Source of the DNA: Dactylonectria macrodidyma
Taxonomy: Eukaryota > Ascomycota > Sordariomycetes > Hypocreales > Nectriaceae
NCBI GenBank assembly: GCA_020744425.1
Contig: JAGMUV010000003.1
Span: forward strand, 3,596,001-3,660,000
Reading direction: 5' to 3'
DNA length: 64,000 bases
The first letter of the stretch is position 1, and each line of letters begins with the position of its first letter. A model generated the notes under the pieces. That model had not been told where the DNA came from. It worked only from the letters and a program-made list of their open reading frames with translations, and made no database searches. The translations under genes and the position numbers were made by a program. Shown piece by piece: positions 11,777 to 23,551 of the stretch.

Positions 11777-14625
11777 ATGCCGTAAGTCCTCCCAAACCTC
11801 AAACCTTCCCCCCTCTCCGCTTCCGCTCTCCCCCTCCTCCCACTTACCTACGCTACTCTCCTTTCTCCATCCTCCCTCCCTCAAACCTCCTCCATCCCTT
11901 CCGCCCCCAAACCTACCCGCCCCCTCCATTCCTCCCTCTCATCGTCGCCTTTTCATTTTACTTACCGCCAATTCCCACTAGACTCATAAAGCGCGGACCA
12001 TCTTCGTCGCGAGGCCCAAGTATTCCCATCGACCACGGCGAAATCTCCTCGTCTCAATCGCCCTACAACAGTGAGGACGATTCGTCCAGGGAGACCAGCA
12101 ACGACTACACCTCGGAGGAGGAGGATCTGTACGACGAAGAGGACGACTACAGCGAACACTCAGATACCGCTTCTACAAGTCATACCGGCTATCCTGCTCA
12201 GAACCACCATTACCCTCCACCCCGACGACACGCCCTGCCTCACGCACACGGTCTGCCCCACGCTTTGCCTCACGCTCTGCCTCACGCGCAGGAACAGCCC
12301 GGCTACCCTCGACCGGGGCAGCTGCAAGCAGGCCGACCCCCGCGCCCTCAAGGAAACCCGCGTCCCAACGCACACGGTCGCCCTACCGCAAACGTGGAGG
12401 GAGACGAATACGGCCCGGCCGGCTATGGTCGCGGCTATCCGCAACATCCGGGTCAGCCTGGTAGCCAATTCTACGGTGGCCGTGGCCAAGGCTACCACCA
12501 GGGCCATGTCGGTCCTTATATGGGAGGCTACGGGCAAAACGGCTCCATGGTTCCCTACGGAAACTACCCAAACCCGAACAATCCCAATTACGGAGGTGGC
12601 CAACTTACACAGCACGGTGGACAGCACGGCGCCGGCTACTACGGCGGCGAGGGTAGGGGCATGTACGACATGATGCCGTTTCAGGGCTACTACGGCGGTG
12701 GTCCCGGCGCGCATTATAATGTTCCCGGCCATCTGCAGCAATATCACTTGACGCCGCCGCCGCCGCCGCCGACCGAGGCCCCTGCCAAATCTACCACTCC
12801 AGCCCCGAAGGAAGATCCTGACAAGATTCGCCTCGAAGCCGAAATCGCTGCGTTCAAAGCTGCCGAGGAGAAGATCAAGGCTGCCGAGAAGCAAAAGGAG
12901 ATTGAGGCGCAGATTCGCAAGGATGCTGAAGAGGCCTTCCAGACCAGAATGGAAGCCATGAGGCTCGCCCAGCTGGAAGCTCAGAAGCAGATTGAAAAGG
13001 CTAAGATCGAGGCTGAAAAAGCTGCGCGAGAGCGGATTGCGGCTGAACGCAAGGCTGAAGAGGAACGTGTTCGTAAGCACGCAGAGGCCATGAAAGAGGC
13101 TGAAGAGAAGGCCAGAATCAAGTTTGAAGCCGAGCTTAAGGCCGCTGAACTCGCCCGAAAACGGGAGGCTGAGGCGCGAGCCCTGGCACAGGCGGAAGCA
13201 AAAGCGAAGTTCGAGGCCGAGATGCGGGCTGCAGAGGAGGCAAGAAAGAGAGAGGCCGAATCCCGTGCCAAGGCCGAAGCTGACGCCAAAGCCAAATTCG
13301 AGGCCGAGATGCGGGCTGCCGAGGAGGCGAGAAAGAGAGAGGCTGAAGCCCGTGCCAAGGCTGACGCAGACGCCAAAGCCAAGTTCGAGGCCGAGATGAG
13401 AGCCGCTGAAGCTAGAGGCAAAAAGGAGGCCGAAGAACGTGCCAGGGCCGAGGTCGAAGCCCGGGCAAGATTTGAAGCGGAGCTCAAGGCCGCCGAGGAG
13501 CGGAAGAAGAAGGAGGATGAGGCACGCGCACGAGCTGAGGAAATGGCCCGGATTCGGCTCGAGACTGCCATGAAGGCTGAGGCGGCGGCCAAGGCAGAAG
13601 CAGCCAAGAAGGCCCAGGAGGAAGCCGAGCGCCTCTACCGAGCCGAGCAAGCGACAAAGGCTGCCGCGGCCAAGGCCGAAGCGGAAGAGGCGGCCCGTGT
13701 CAAGAAAATGGAGGAAGATGCGAAAGCTAAGGCGGAGGCCGAAGCTGCGAAGAAGGTTGAAGCTGAGAAGGCTGCTGCCGCAGCCGCTGCCGAAGCAGCC
13801 GCTAAAGCCAAGGCGGAAGCTGAAGCTCTGAAGACGAAGATCGAGGAGGAAACGAAGGCCAAGATCGAGGCTGCTGCGAAGAAGGCAGAGCAGCTCCCGA
13901 TCAGATTTAAGGACGCAGTTGGGCGGAAGTTCAGCTTCCCATTCCACCTATGCGGTACCTGGCAAGTATGTTGAACCCAGAAAGGCGACCGACTTCCCTG
14001 GTATAATGGAACTGTAGCTAACCGCGCGACTGTTTTTATAGGGAATGGAGGACCTGATTAAGCAGGCGTTTTTGCAGGTAGATGTCCTTGGCCCCCACGT
14101 CCAAGAGGGTCACTACGACCTCATCGGACCTGATGGCGAGATCATCCTCCCCTCGGTCTGGGAGAAGGTGGTGCAACCGGATTGGGCCATCACCATGACG
14201 ATGTGGCCTATGGACAAGCTGCCACAGCTCGGCCCCAAGCACGGGATGCATCCCGGCCGACACGGCCACCCACCCATGGCCCCTGGCCGGCCGCCCATTC
14301 CCATGGCTCCGGGAATGGCGCCCCCTGGCCGTCGACCAGGCATCCCGACAATGGGAATGGGAATGGGAATGGGCGTCCCCCCGGCCCCAGGATGGCACGG
14401 CGCAGGTCGAGGAGCGGCAATGCCGGCCAACGTTATTAACGTTGGTCCGCCCAAGCCCCCCGGCAAGTCGTCGAAGAAGAAGCAGGCCCAAGACTCGTCG
14501 TGGATTGGATTTTTGGCTGGGAAGCCTCCCAAGAAGAAGTGAGTCCACCTCTAGTAGCTCTATACACTCTGTAACTGGTGCAGTGTGACTAACAAAGAAA
14601 ATCATACAGGTCGGGGAAGAAGTAA
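11777..14625 (+). CDS. Coiled-coil protein with C-terminal ubiquitin-like (ULD-type) domain
   Basis: Large filamentous-fungal protein of unknown role, about 833 residues. Proposed exons: 11777-11781 (ATGCC only), 11982-13965, 14042-14538, 14610-14625. The start gives MPLIKRGPSSSRGPSI. Order: acidic Ser-rich N-terminus; Pro/His/Gly/Tyr-rich low-complexity segment (about 65-260); highly charged Ala/Glu/Lys helix (about 280-635) with at least five 29-residue repeats at 380-524; a ubiquitin-like fold at about 639-719 (RFKDAVGRKFSFPF ... GHYDLIGPDGEIILPSVWE ... WAITMTMWP); then a Pro/Gly/Met tail ending in Lys-rich sequence. The ubiquitin-like segment resembles the ULD-type domain of many Pezizomycotina proteins and is split by intron 2. 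If the last intron is not removed, translation stops at 14542 after PPKKK; splicing gives PPKKKSGKK. The 5-nt first coding exon is inferred from a good donor and frame. Function is not known. Confidence 0.78.
13114..13548 (+). repeat. 87-bp coding tandem repeat (29 residues, 5 copies)
   Basis: Five consecutive in-frame units of 29 residues with the theme KAKFEAEMRAAEEARKREAE then RAKAEADA. The two central copies differ at only a few positions; the outer ones are more diverged. The pattern predicts a long charged helix or coiled coil. The antisense strand is open throughout because of the codon bias, which makes a false antisense frame. Confidence 0.9.
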
Positions 14626-15223
14626 AGGGACTCAGATGCCGCGCCGGCATGAAACGATAATGTGGGATTCCGATGTTGACACAATTCAGTTTTCTTTTCC
14701 AGATACCTGGGCGATTAACGTTGCCTTTTTTTTCTCGTTTTTTTGTCCCTTCCTTGGACCCTTTTTGGGGGGTTCTCTGGGGTTTGCGGTGTTTCTCGTG
14801 GAATTGGATGCTTTCTGGATTTTCTCTTCTCATTTACGCGAGCGTCACACATCAGGAGTCGCGAACTATCCTAAATGCATTTGGATCGGAGTATGATGAA
14901 ACGGCTCAATGATACTGGGGGAAACGGCGTACGATCCAAAATGCCTAAGCGCTCTCAAGTCTTGTTATTGGCGCGAAGACGTTTTTGGCATGGATGGTGA
15001 TGGATGAGGATGTGGACCCGGGGGTGGACCGAGTTGGATTAGACGCGGCGGTCCTAGACAACCTGTTATGTAGAGTGAATGGAGTGTGCAGGTATTTTTC
15101 TGTGTCCCTCGTTCTTGTCTCGTGTGGAAGCGTTGCCGAATGGCAAGCCCTCGCCGGGAATCGTGAACATACCCCATGTAGCTGAGAGGTGAGAGGTGAT
15201 TGTTGAATGTGAGTGTATTCCAT
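14626..15223. other. Convergent intergenic region
   Basis: 598 bp between the stop codons of the coiled-coil gene and COQ10. It holds T-rich sequence at about 14690-14850 that could be the 3' UTR of the left gene. No further gene is seen. Confidence 0.6.
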
Positions 15224-15865
15224 TCATAGGAGCTTTCGCTGGGGCCGGAGTTTTTGACGCGCTTGTTTTTCGAAGGCCTCGATCATTAACGCGGCAACCT
15301 TATCGGACACGGCGGCGCTGACGGCAGCATATAGAGGGTTGGTAAACTGAAAGTCGATGGCGAGGTGAACCTCTGTTGAGGGTGACGGAAGATTGGCTAG
15401 CTCCTTGACGGACCATCGTGTTATGAGACTCCTAAAGACGGCAGAGGCATCTGGGCCCCCGCTGCCGGGCTGGGTAGAGCCGCTGACGGCCTCGACGGAG
15501 ACGCCGGGGACGCAGCGGAGGCGGCTGGTAAAGACCTCGTCAAAGCCGCCCCAGCCAACGTGTAGGTCCGCGAGCGTCGGGAAGCGGCGGCCGACGGCGT
15601 CGGGTTCGGACCAGCGAGTGACGCGGGACCGAGAACAGTAGGGCACGAACTGGACGTACGAGTCGACGTCGGCGATGAGGTCGTAGAGAGGAGCCGAGGG
15701 ATAGGGTAGCGTGCGAGTGGCCGTCAGGCTCTGGGTCGACGGCGAGGAGCCGGGGAGCGTGAAGAAGGGCCGCGAGCGGTTCGAGGTGCGAGGGGCGATG
15801 TTGAAGCTGGCGATGCGCCATGCGGCAAGCGATGCGCGGGCCGGGGGGAGGACCCGGGAGGCCAT
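15224..15865 (-). CDS. COQ10: Coenzyme Q-binding protein COQ10, mitochondrial
   Basis: Single-exon gene of 213 residues. COQ10 is a START/polyketide-cyclase-fold protein of the mitochondrial inner membrane that binds coenzyme Q and is needed for its function in respiration. The N-terminal ~45 residues (MASRVLPPARASLAAWRIAS...) are Arg/Ser/Ala-rich with few acids, as in a mitochondrial presequence. The fold follows: PLYDLIADVDSYVQFVPYC, VGWGGFDEVFTSRL, and the C-terminal helix DKVAALMIEAFEKQARQ. FQFTNPLYAAVSAAVSDKV is the usual COQ10 signature. The start at 15865 is the first true ATG in frame; an open frame extends to 15958 but begins at TTG. It faces away from APL5 across a 721-bp shared upstream region. 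Confidence 0.93.
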   Translation of the reverse strand: MASRVLPPARASLAAWRIASFNIAPRTSNRSRPFFTLPGSSPSTQSLTATRTLPYPSAPLYDLIADVDSYVQFVPYCSRSRVTRWSEPDAVGRRFPTLADLHVGWGGFDEVFTSRLRCVPGVSVEAVSGSTQPGSGGPDASAVFRSLITRWSVKELANLPSPSTEVHLAIDFQFTNPLYAAVSAAVSDKVAALMIEAFEKQARQKLRPQRKLL

Positions 15866-16586
15866 TGGGGATCGGTTACAGGTCCGGGGAGGTTCAGCTA
15901 TAGTAAGTGGTAAGAAAGGGCTATGTCCATGGCATTGGAGGGTTGTAGTGTGCTCCAAGGGTCAGCTGATAGAGGAGGGTAGGACGGAGGAGCTGATGTT
16001 GAGGTTCTAGAATTTACAACATGGACTATGGCGCTGGCCTAATCAGGGCTAGCGTTCTATTTGACCCAAAACTCACCCCACCTTGCGTATCTAGGTACCT
16101 ACCTGACGCTGGTCGCATGTGCCGAGAGATAGCGCTGTATTACAGGGCTCCCAGCGACCAGTTCAGCGGTCACATCCCCCGTCAGGCGGTTGATAACAGG
16201 GGCTCACAGCGGCCAAGCCAGGTTTTGGACCTCCCCTCCGGTGCTCGGGCCGTCTTGGCCGCCGAGTTTCCAGGGCGGTGATTCCGTCATGGCCCAAGGC
16301 CGTCCATCGCACATCTCCAACCACCACCACCATCCGCATCGTGACGCCTAAACCAGCTGCCTCTCCAGTCAACGCCACGATATACAGCATGCGCCGCTCT
16401 ACGTCGCTGCGACGGACTCTTGAACGACCCTGACGAACCCTCTATATCCTCGCTTCCTCGCCGCTCTTCCCCTGCGCGGCCGACATCGACACCGCACCGC
16501 GTAACTCGTAGCGGTCCGCCCCACGTGGGGCATCTTGCCGCCATCATGTATGGGCCTCCCGACGACTCTAACCCGCCCCCTTGGCC
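15866..16586. promoter_or_regulatory. Divergent promoter, COQ10 / APL5
   Basis: 721 bp between two divergent start codons. It contains CTAGGTACCTACCTG at 16091-16105, one of several related GGTA/TACC motifs in intergenic DNA of this window. No other element was recognised. Confidence 0.45.
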
Positions 16587-19500
16587 ATGGCAGCGCTGAC
16601 GGTGCGCAGGTTCGAGAAGTCTCTGTATGACCTCATTCGGGGACTCCGAAACCACAAGGGCAATGAGAAGGAGTATATCCAGAAGAGCTTGAAGGAGTGC
16701 CGCGCAGAAGTCCGGGGTCAAGACATGGGTGCGTTGCTTCAACTCTTTCCGTTCCGAGTCGTCGCCTTCACAAGTCGTGTTTGATGTATGGAGAGCTGCT
16801 TTAGGAGTATGAGACGCATCTGTGCGTCTTATTTCACCGTCTCAGATTACTAATGCGCTGTACTGGTAGATCTCAAGGCGACGGCGCTGCTCAAGCTCAT
16901 CTACCTGGAGATGGTAGGCCATGACATGTCTTGGGCCTCTTTCCATGTGCTCGAGGTCATGTCGTCGCCCAAATACCACCAGAAGCGTGTGGGATATCTG
17001 GGCGCAGTCCAGAGTTTCCGACCAGACACCGAAGTGCTGATGCTGGCTACCAACCTGCTCAAGAAGGTCCGCGGATGACTTCCCCTCGTTGCCTTCGACG
17101 ACTCTTAAACTAATGAATGCTCGCGTGTCCAGGACCTCGGGTCGACAACACCGACTGTCATCTCCCTCCCCGTCGCAACTCTTCCCCACGTCATCACGCC
17201 GTCCTTGGCGCTTTCGACCCTAGCAGACCTGCTGCCGCGGCTCAGCCACAGCCATTCGAACATCCGGAAGAAGACCCTGGTGACGCTATACCGGCTGGCT
17301 CTCGTGTACCCCGAGGCCTTGCGCGCAGCATGGCCCAAGATCAAGGAGCGCCTCATGGACCCTGACGAAGACCCGAGTGTCACGGCAGCTATTGTCAACG
17401 TGGTTTGCGAGCTGGGCTGGCGCAGACCTCACGACTTCCTACCTCTTGCCCCCCGGCTGTTTGAGCTGTTGGTGGACGGTGGTAACAACTGGATGGCTAT
17501 TAAACTGATCAAGCTGGTTAGTACTGTGCTTGACGGCTTTTAAGTGACAGAGACTGATGCTGGCGATAGTTTGCGACCTTGACGCCCCTGGAGCCTCGTC
17601 TTGTTCGAAAGTTGTTGCCGCCACTTACGAACATAATCCGGACCACTCCAGCCATGTCATTACTGTACGAGTGTATCAACGGTATCATCCAGGGCGGAAT
17701 TCTAGGGAATGCCGATGACGTGTCTGGAACCGACGAGATTGCGACATTGTGTGTTAACAAGCTTCGGGGCATGATCATGATCGATGGCGACCCCAATCGT
17801 AAGTCGAGGCTGATGCACACGGGTCACGCGAGCAATAAACTAACTTCCTTAGTCAAATATGTTGCGCTATTGGCCTTCAACAAGATTGTCATCACCCACC
17901 CCTATCTCGTGTCACAGCAAGAGGATGTCATCTTGGAGTGTATTGATAGCCCCGACATCACTATTCGAATACAAGCTTTGGACCTTGTCCAAGGCATGGT
18001 CACCGGGGACAACCTGATGTCCATCGTGAGTCGCCTCATGAAGCAGCTCAAGACTTCAATGCCAGTCCGAGACCGGCAACACACAGGCGCTGCTGTTGAC
18101 CCTAGCGATTCCGACACCGACGGTTCATTTGCCGACTCTGGAGTCAAGTCACCTAACCAGTCGCCCCCTCTTCCAGATGACTATCGGATCGATGTCATCG
18201 CAAGGATCCTCGCCATGTGTGCCAAGGATAACTATTCTAGCGTGTTGGACTTTGACTGGTACATCGACGTCCTGACGCAGCTCGTCCGCATGGCTCCTGT
18301 TTCTAAAAAAGTCGACCCTGATGCGGGCTCAGCATCAAGATCGCGTGCCGATGTGTCGGAAAAGATTGGAGACGAGCTACGCAACATTGCTGTTAAGGTG
18401 CGAGCTATGAGACCAGCGACCGTCAGAGCCTCGGAGGATATTTTGAATCAGCTCAACGCTGATACACCTCCCGGATACCCCATTGCATCAGGGGCGCTCA
18501 AAGCCGTAGCATGGATCATGGGCGAATACGCATCACAGCTCTCAGTGCCAGATGATAACCTGAATAGCCTATTGCAGCTGATACCTAGGACGACCAACTC
18601 CGAGGTCATTACCACTTCCCTCCAAGCCGTCACCAAGGTCTTTGCGACGATAGTCGGAGACGAGATGGAGCAATGGACAGCGGAGAGAAAGTCAAGAGTG
18701 TCGCTACTCATGGCTCGCATCATCCACGTATTTGAGCCTTTGCAGTTGAACCCCAGACTCGAGGTGCAAGAGCGGGCCGTCGAATTCACAGAATTGCTGA
18801 AGCTCACCTCTGAGGCGGCTTCTGGCCAGCCTGCCTCGACAGATGGTGTTGAACAGGACCCTCCGCTTCTCCTAACCCAGGCGATCCCCTCCCTTTTCAA
18901 CGGCTGGGAGCTCAACTCGGTGGCTAAGGGGGCACAACACAACGTCCCAGTGCCGGATGGACTTGACCTAGACGAACCAATCCACGCAAACCTCACCCGG
19001 CTCTTGGCAGAGGCGAACTCGGTTGAATTGGCAGCGGACGAGTCTGACGAGTTCGAGGTGTACTACCATCAACGGCCACCGCCAACAAGCATCGACTCCT
19101 CTGCGCCGGCTATTAGCAGGCTGACTGAGCCTGTGGAAGACTATGTCGGCTCGTATCAGCAAGCTACCGAGGATAGCTATCTTGACGCGGACATTGTTGC
19201 GCGAAGAAAAGCTGAACGTCAGGAGCGCAACAAGGACGATCCTTTCTACATTCCGAGCCGCAGCGACACCCCCCAGACGTCGACCCCCATCCACAACATC
19301 CTCCATACCAGCAACGGTCCCGACCTCGACATAGACTCTATACCGATAATGCAGTTGGATCTCGACAAGGTTGGAAGCGTTGCGGCGCCGCAGCAGCAGC
19401 AGAAGCAAAAACAGCGTCCGCAGCCACGGCCGCGCCAGCAGGTCGTCATCGCCGCCGACGAGACGCTTGAGGGCAGCGACAGCGGGTCGGGCAGGCGCAC

Positions 19501-20023
19501 GTACGACTCGGAGAACAACTCGGACAGCTTCACCAAAACCAAGGCGCGCAAGCTCAAGCAGTCGCTTCTCAAGGTCGACTCGAGTAGTATTCGCACCTTT
19601 AACCTTGAGGGCCAGCCGGCGGGCGGCGGCTTCGATCTCGAGCGCCAGAAGCAGGAGGAGGCTGAGATGCAGCAGGCCATGAAGGAGGTTGAGCGCCTCC
19701 GCCTCGAGATGCAGCGTGCCAACGAGCGCATCCAGGTCGCCCAGGGTGTCGATGTCGAGGGCACCGTCGTCAAGAAGAAGAAGAAGACGAAGAAGGCCAA
19801 GAAAGCCGCCGCCGAGTCTCCTGCTACCGGCGACGATGAAGGCGCCGAGGTCAAGCCTAAGAGGACCAAGAAGAAGAAGGCTCGCGTAGTCGCGCTTGAT
19901 GATGCTGGGGATGACAGCAGTGCCATGGGCGTAGACTCGCCGGCCGCGGGCGCCTCGGCCGAGGTAGCCGTCGCTAAGAAGAAGAAGAAAAGGCCAGCCG
20001 TACAAATACAGGAGGCGATTTAG
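16587..20023 (+). CDS. APL5: AP-3 adaptor complex subunit delta
   Basis: Large delta subunit of the AP-3 adaptor, which sorts cargo from the Golgi/endosome to the vacuole. Five exons: 16587-16728, 16870-17066, 17133-17516, 17570-17798, 17853-20023 (3123 nt, 1040 residues). The N-terminal ~600 residues form the adaptin trunk of HEAT-like helices: FEKSLYDLIRGLRNHKGNE, DLKATALLKLIYLEMVGHDM, QKRVGYLGAVQSFRPDTEVL. The C-terminal third is charged and low-complexity with Gln-rich (about 780-800) and several Lys-rich clusters. Such a basic tail is usual for fungal delta subunits. Intron 4 (17799-17852) is 54 nt and stop-free, so an unspliced message would stay in frame; it is removed here because it has GTAAGT and CTAAC/TTAG signals, and the joined sequence (MIDGDPN-LKYVALLAFNKI) matches the family. 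The start at 16587 puts six residues before the conserved FEKSLYD. Confidence 0.93.
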
Positions 20024-20697
20024 AGGCTATGGTGTAGTTGACGGACAGCCATTGGCCTGGCCAGAGTCAGACAGCGGGCATTTCTAGTTTAGTGAGTGGC
20101 ATTCAGTGCAAGCCGGCTACCTTTAAGCCAACAGGAGGAGGGAATAAATACAACACATCAACCTCATCCTCTTACCACACATTCCATCGACTCACCAACA
20201 CCATTTTAGGTTTATCGGTCATTTGTATTTTGATTTTCCATTCACTAGCCTATCAACACCTTCACCTGCCCCCCCAACCCGCGTATCCATCCTCCGTCCA
20301 ATCCGTCTATTTCTCAGCCGCGTCATCCAAATCGTAAGAAAAGGGGGGGGCTAAAGAGAAGACAAAACAACCAACGAATCTCAACAAAGAAAAAAAAAAA
20401 GGAGTATCAACAACTGGCACAAACAACTAGGAATCGCCGCCATCTCGTGATACAGCATAAGTACAAAAACACCAGCATAAAAAGCACCCCGGTGGTACCT
20501 TTTGGCCTCATGCTCCATTAAGACGTACACATGATAGATAGATTGCCAGCCAAAGAAGGGGGCTTTCTCTCCCACAAAATTTTCCTCGTGGCCTCCCTTT
20601 CCGTTTGCTCGTATGGCACCCTCTCATGACGTGGCACATCAAGGGTTTAACTCAACGTGGGACCGCTGCTTCAGCGTGCCTCATCACCGCCAGCCCA
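20024..20697. other. Convergent intergenic region, APL5 / RGD2-like
   Basis: 674 bp between stop codons, including a G8 run at 20344-20351 and an A12 run at about 20389-20400. It is probably both 3' UTRs. No gene is seen. Confidence 0.6.
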
Positions 20698-23398
20698 TTA
20701 TTCCATGGGCCTGTCTTCGAGCGTCACACCGCGTTCTGAAGGTGGAGTGACAGGGACTCTCTTGCCGCCGACAAATCGTGCCGTGGTGCGCCCGAGGCTC
20801 TCGCGTTTCTCGGGGGCGGCTTCCTCGGGAGACTTGACTGTATCGGCGCCGTTCACGGGCTCAGCGCCTTCACCACCGGGCACCTCTAGACTGTTTCGTT
20901 TGTTGAGGCTACCCAGACTTCCGAGACTGCTACGTTGTCTGTCGACGGCTGAGGTTGGGCTTGTCTGAATGGGGAATCGCGTCTCAGGTCCGCCGGTGCT
21001 GCGTTCTCGCCGGTGACCACGGGGACTAGGCGCAGGGCTCCTATCCCGGCCGCGACTGGCGCTAGCCTTTTCTAGCAGAGCCCTATTCCGCTCCTCCATG
21101 AGGGCCTTGCGGTTGCTTTCGTCGGTGCTGATAGCGCGAGGGCGGTTGGCACTAACAGAGGAGGAGTGGTTGAGCGAAGACATGCGCTTGAGAGCGCTGA
21201 AAATGGCGTCCTTATGGGCGAAAAGATCCCGCACAAGTCGGATCGAGTGCTTCTCCTCCAGAGTGAGGGACGTCTCCGCCTTTGGCCGCAAGACACAAGG
21301 TGCAAGGAAAGCTGCGAGGGATGTAACGTAGGCATCGTCAGCCGAAGTAAGGTCGATGAGGCGGGTGAAGTGGTTCATGCAGGCGTCAAGAGTGGCAATG
21401 TTAGTGAGCCGGAGCTGCGAGAGAGTTTGTTGCAAGACCGCGATGCGCGAGGCATCTGAAGAGTCGGGGGCTGTTGTTGAGTATATTGTGCGGATGATTT
21501 CGTAGACATGAGAAGAGACGAGTGAGTCTAAAGGGGTGGAACTGTTAGTGACTTGGACATCTAGGTTTATATGTTGGAGATGATTTGCTTACCAGGCAGT
21601 TCCAAAAGGTAGATCTTGAGAAGACTAGCAACCGTGGGGATATCAAATTCCTCAAACACCTCGGGTGAAATGAGCTTGCCATCGTTAACCTTGGAGCGCA
21701 ATCGATGGACCTGACCGAGGGGAACGTCAACCAGCCAAACATTCCTCCTGGCCTCATCACCTTCGAGATCGGGGTAGTGGTGATCCAGATAGGTTAGGAT
21801 GGTGGTGACAATGACGGGGACTCGCTTCTTGTCGGCTCTGGCGCGAGCCTCGAGATCGATACCGAAGGTATGCTCATCGACCTTGTTGTAGTAGTTTTCG
21901 TACACAACCACCTTAGGAATGAAGCTACCGGTGCGGTAGTTCTCAAGTAGATAGCGCAAGTCGCCCTGCGGTTGAATCGTCTCCTGGAACAGCATCATCT
22001 GGTCGACGGTAGACTGCAGGCTGGGGATGACATTGCCAATGGTGCCCGAGAAGTCCAAGATAACAGTCTTGACGGCTTTGAGGCGGTCAAGCTCGCAGCG
22101 CTCAAGGAAGGTGAGGTGGAGGAAGATAGACTCCTCAAGTTCGCAGCGCAGGTCATCAAGCTTGCGGACGCCGGCCTTGTACTTCTCATCAGACTCACGG
22201 GCTTCGCGCTGCATGCGCTGGCTGGGAGTTTCGTTGGGGTGGGAGTTGTTCAGGACGTTCCAGTTGGAAAGGTATTCGCTGACAGTGCCGACAACAGGTG
22301 AGTCGCCACCTTCAGAGCCCGAGTTGGGCATGGAGAAGGTGCGGTTGATGGCCTTCTTCTCGGGGACACCGGCGAGTTGGAAGGCCTTGGGCCGCCACTG
22401 GTAGAACATCTTGGAGCTGTTGGCAAAGGTATTGCCGACGTTACCAATGAGGCGCAGGAAGCCGTTCGAGATGAGATCCTGACCGATACGCTCGGCGTAG
22501 CTGACGCTGGAGGTACCCATGCTTCGTTGGAGGTACTCAACAACGTCGGAACCAGCTGAGGTGTTGAGGTATGTGCCGAGGATGGGAACCTTGGTCTCGC
22601 CCATCTTGATAGTGGAGAGCATATGCGATAGGATCTTCTTCATCTGCTCAAGTTGGTAGACATCGTCGCCAATCTCAAACAGCTCCTCCTCCTCGTCTTC
22701 CTTCTTCTCCACTTCCTCCTGGGGTTGCACCTTGATCTCGGGAATGTTGGGCTGGTTTGGTTTGGGGCTGATCTCCGGGTCCTGGAAGGCAAGTTTGTTC
22801 TCCTCCTCAATATCCTCAACTAGGCGGCATTTATTAAAGTAGACGGCACGTAACTTCTTGACGGCTTCAGCCTGGCGATCATGGGCCTTGATGCGAACCT
22901 GGAGCTCGTCTTGCGAATCTTGGATCCGGGCCTCGTGGGCGTCGCACCAGCGGGAGAACGGGTTCACGACAAGATCGCGAATACTCTGGGCAATTCGATG
23001 ATGGTTACGGGAGGCATCTTGCATTTCACTGCGCATACCGTCGAAGGCCTGGGTAGCGGGATTCCATTAATATCAGGTTGGGCAGGCGTAAAGGGAGAAA
23101 GCGGGTCCAAAGAATTCAAGCCAAGAAGGCTTGAAGAACCCTCAATAGAGAAACAGCAGGATGCTCTTACCTTGCGAACAGTGGCCCCGTCATCGCGAGT
23201 AAATCCACCCTGAATTTTGTCGGCGGAAGGGGTAATTTCGCCGAGGCGTAAGCTGTAGGCCTCCTCCGCCTCTGCGCGCAAACGGGCGATGGTGAGGACC
23301 TGACGGTTCTCGAGGACGCCTTGTTGAAGCTTTCCGAACAGGACGCCGAGTCCCGCGGCGTAGTCGGTCGACCAGAAGGAATCAGCGAACCCCGGCAT
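20698..23398 (-). CDS. RGD2: F-BAR / DEP / RhoGAP protein, Rgd2-like
   Basis: Predicted Rho-family GTPase regulator at the plasma membrane; yeast Rgd2 is a GAP for Cdc42 and Rho5. Exons 23398-23171, 23048-21593 and 21527-20698 join to 2514 nt, 837 residues. Domains in order: an F-BAR/FCH start (MPGFADSFWSTDYAAGLGVL) with coiled coil, interrupted by an acidic Glu/Lys linker; a DEP domain (KVPILGTYLNTSAGSDVVEY ... MFYQWRPKAF); a second coiled-coil part of the F-BAR; a RhoGAP-like domain (FGIDLEARARADKKRVPVIV ... VASLLKIYLLELPDSLV); then a Ser/Arg/Pro-rich tail. In the GAP domain the place of the usual GIFR-x-SG arginine-finger motif reads NVWLVDVPL, so catalytic activity is uncertain. The start ATG is followed at once by the family N-terminus. 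The 5' leader contains a GTCGTG/GGTCGT repeat. Confidence 0.9.
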
Positions 23399-23519
23399 GA
23401 TGACCTGCCTTCTCTCTCTCCTGCCCCGTCAATGGGTGATGGAAGTCGCTGTCGTCGTTGCGGTGGTCAACACGGTAGGACGCTGTGCGTAGTATTAACG
23501 GAGAGCTGGGGAATAAGTG

Positions 23520-23551
<32 letters not shown>

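Noticed and set aside
12160..13947. 595-residue open frame on the minus strand
   Set aside because: It is antisense to the Ala/Glu/Lys-rich coiled coil. Codon bias of that region removes stops on the other strand; the product is Leu/Ser/Cys-rich nonsense.
15866..15958. N-terminal extension of COQ10
   Set aside because: Open frame starting at TTG; the ATG at 15865 begins a good mitochondrial presequence.
18968..20005. 345-residue open frame on the minus strand within APL5
   Set aside because: Shadow of the low-complexity Lys/Glu-rich AP-3 delta tail; no family-like content.
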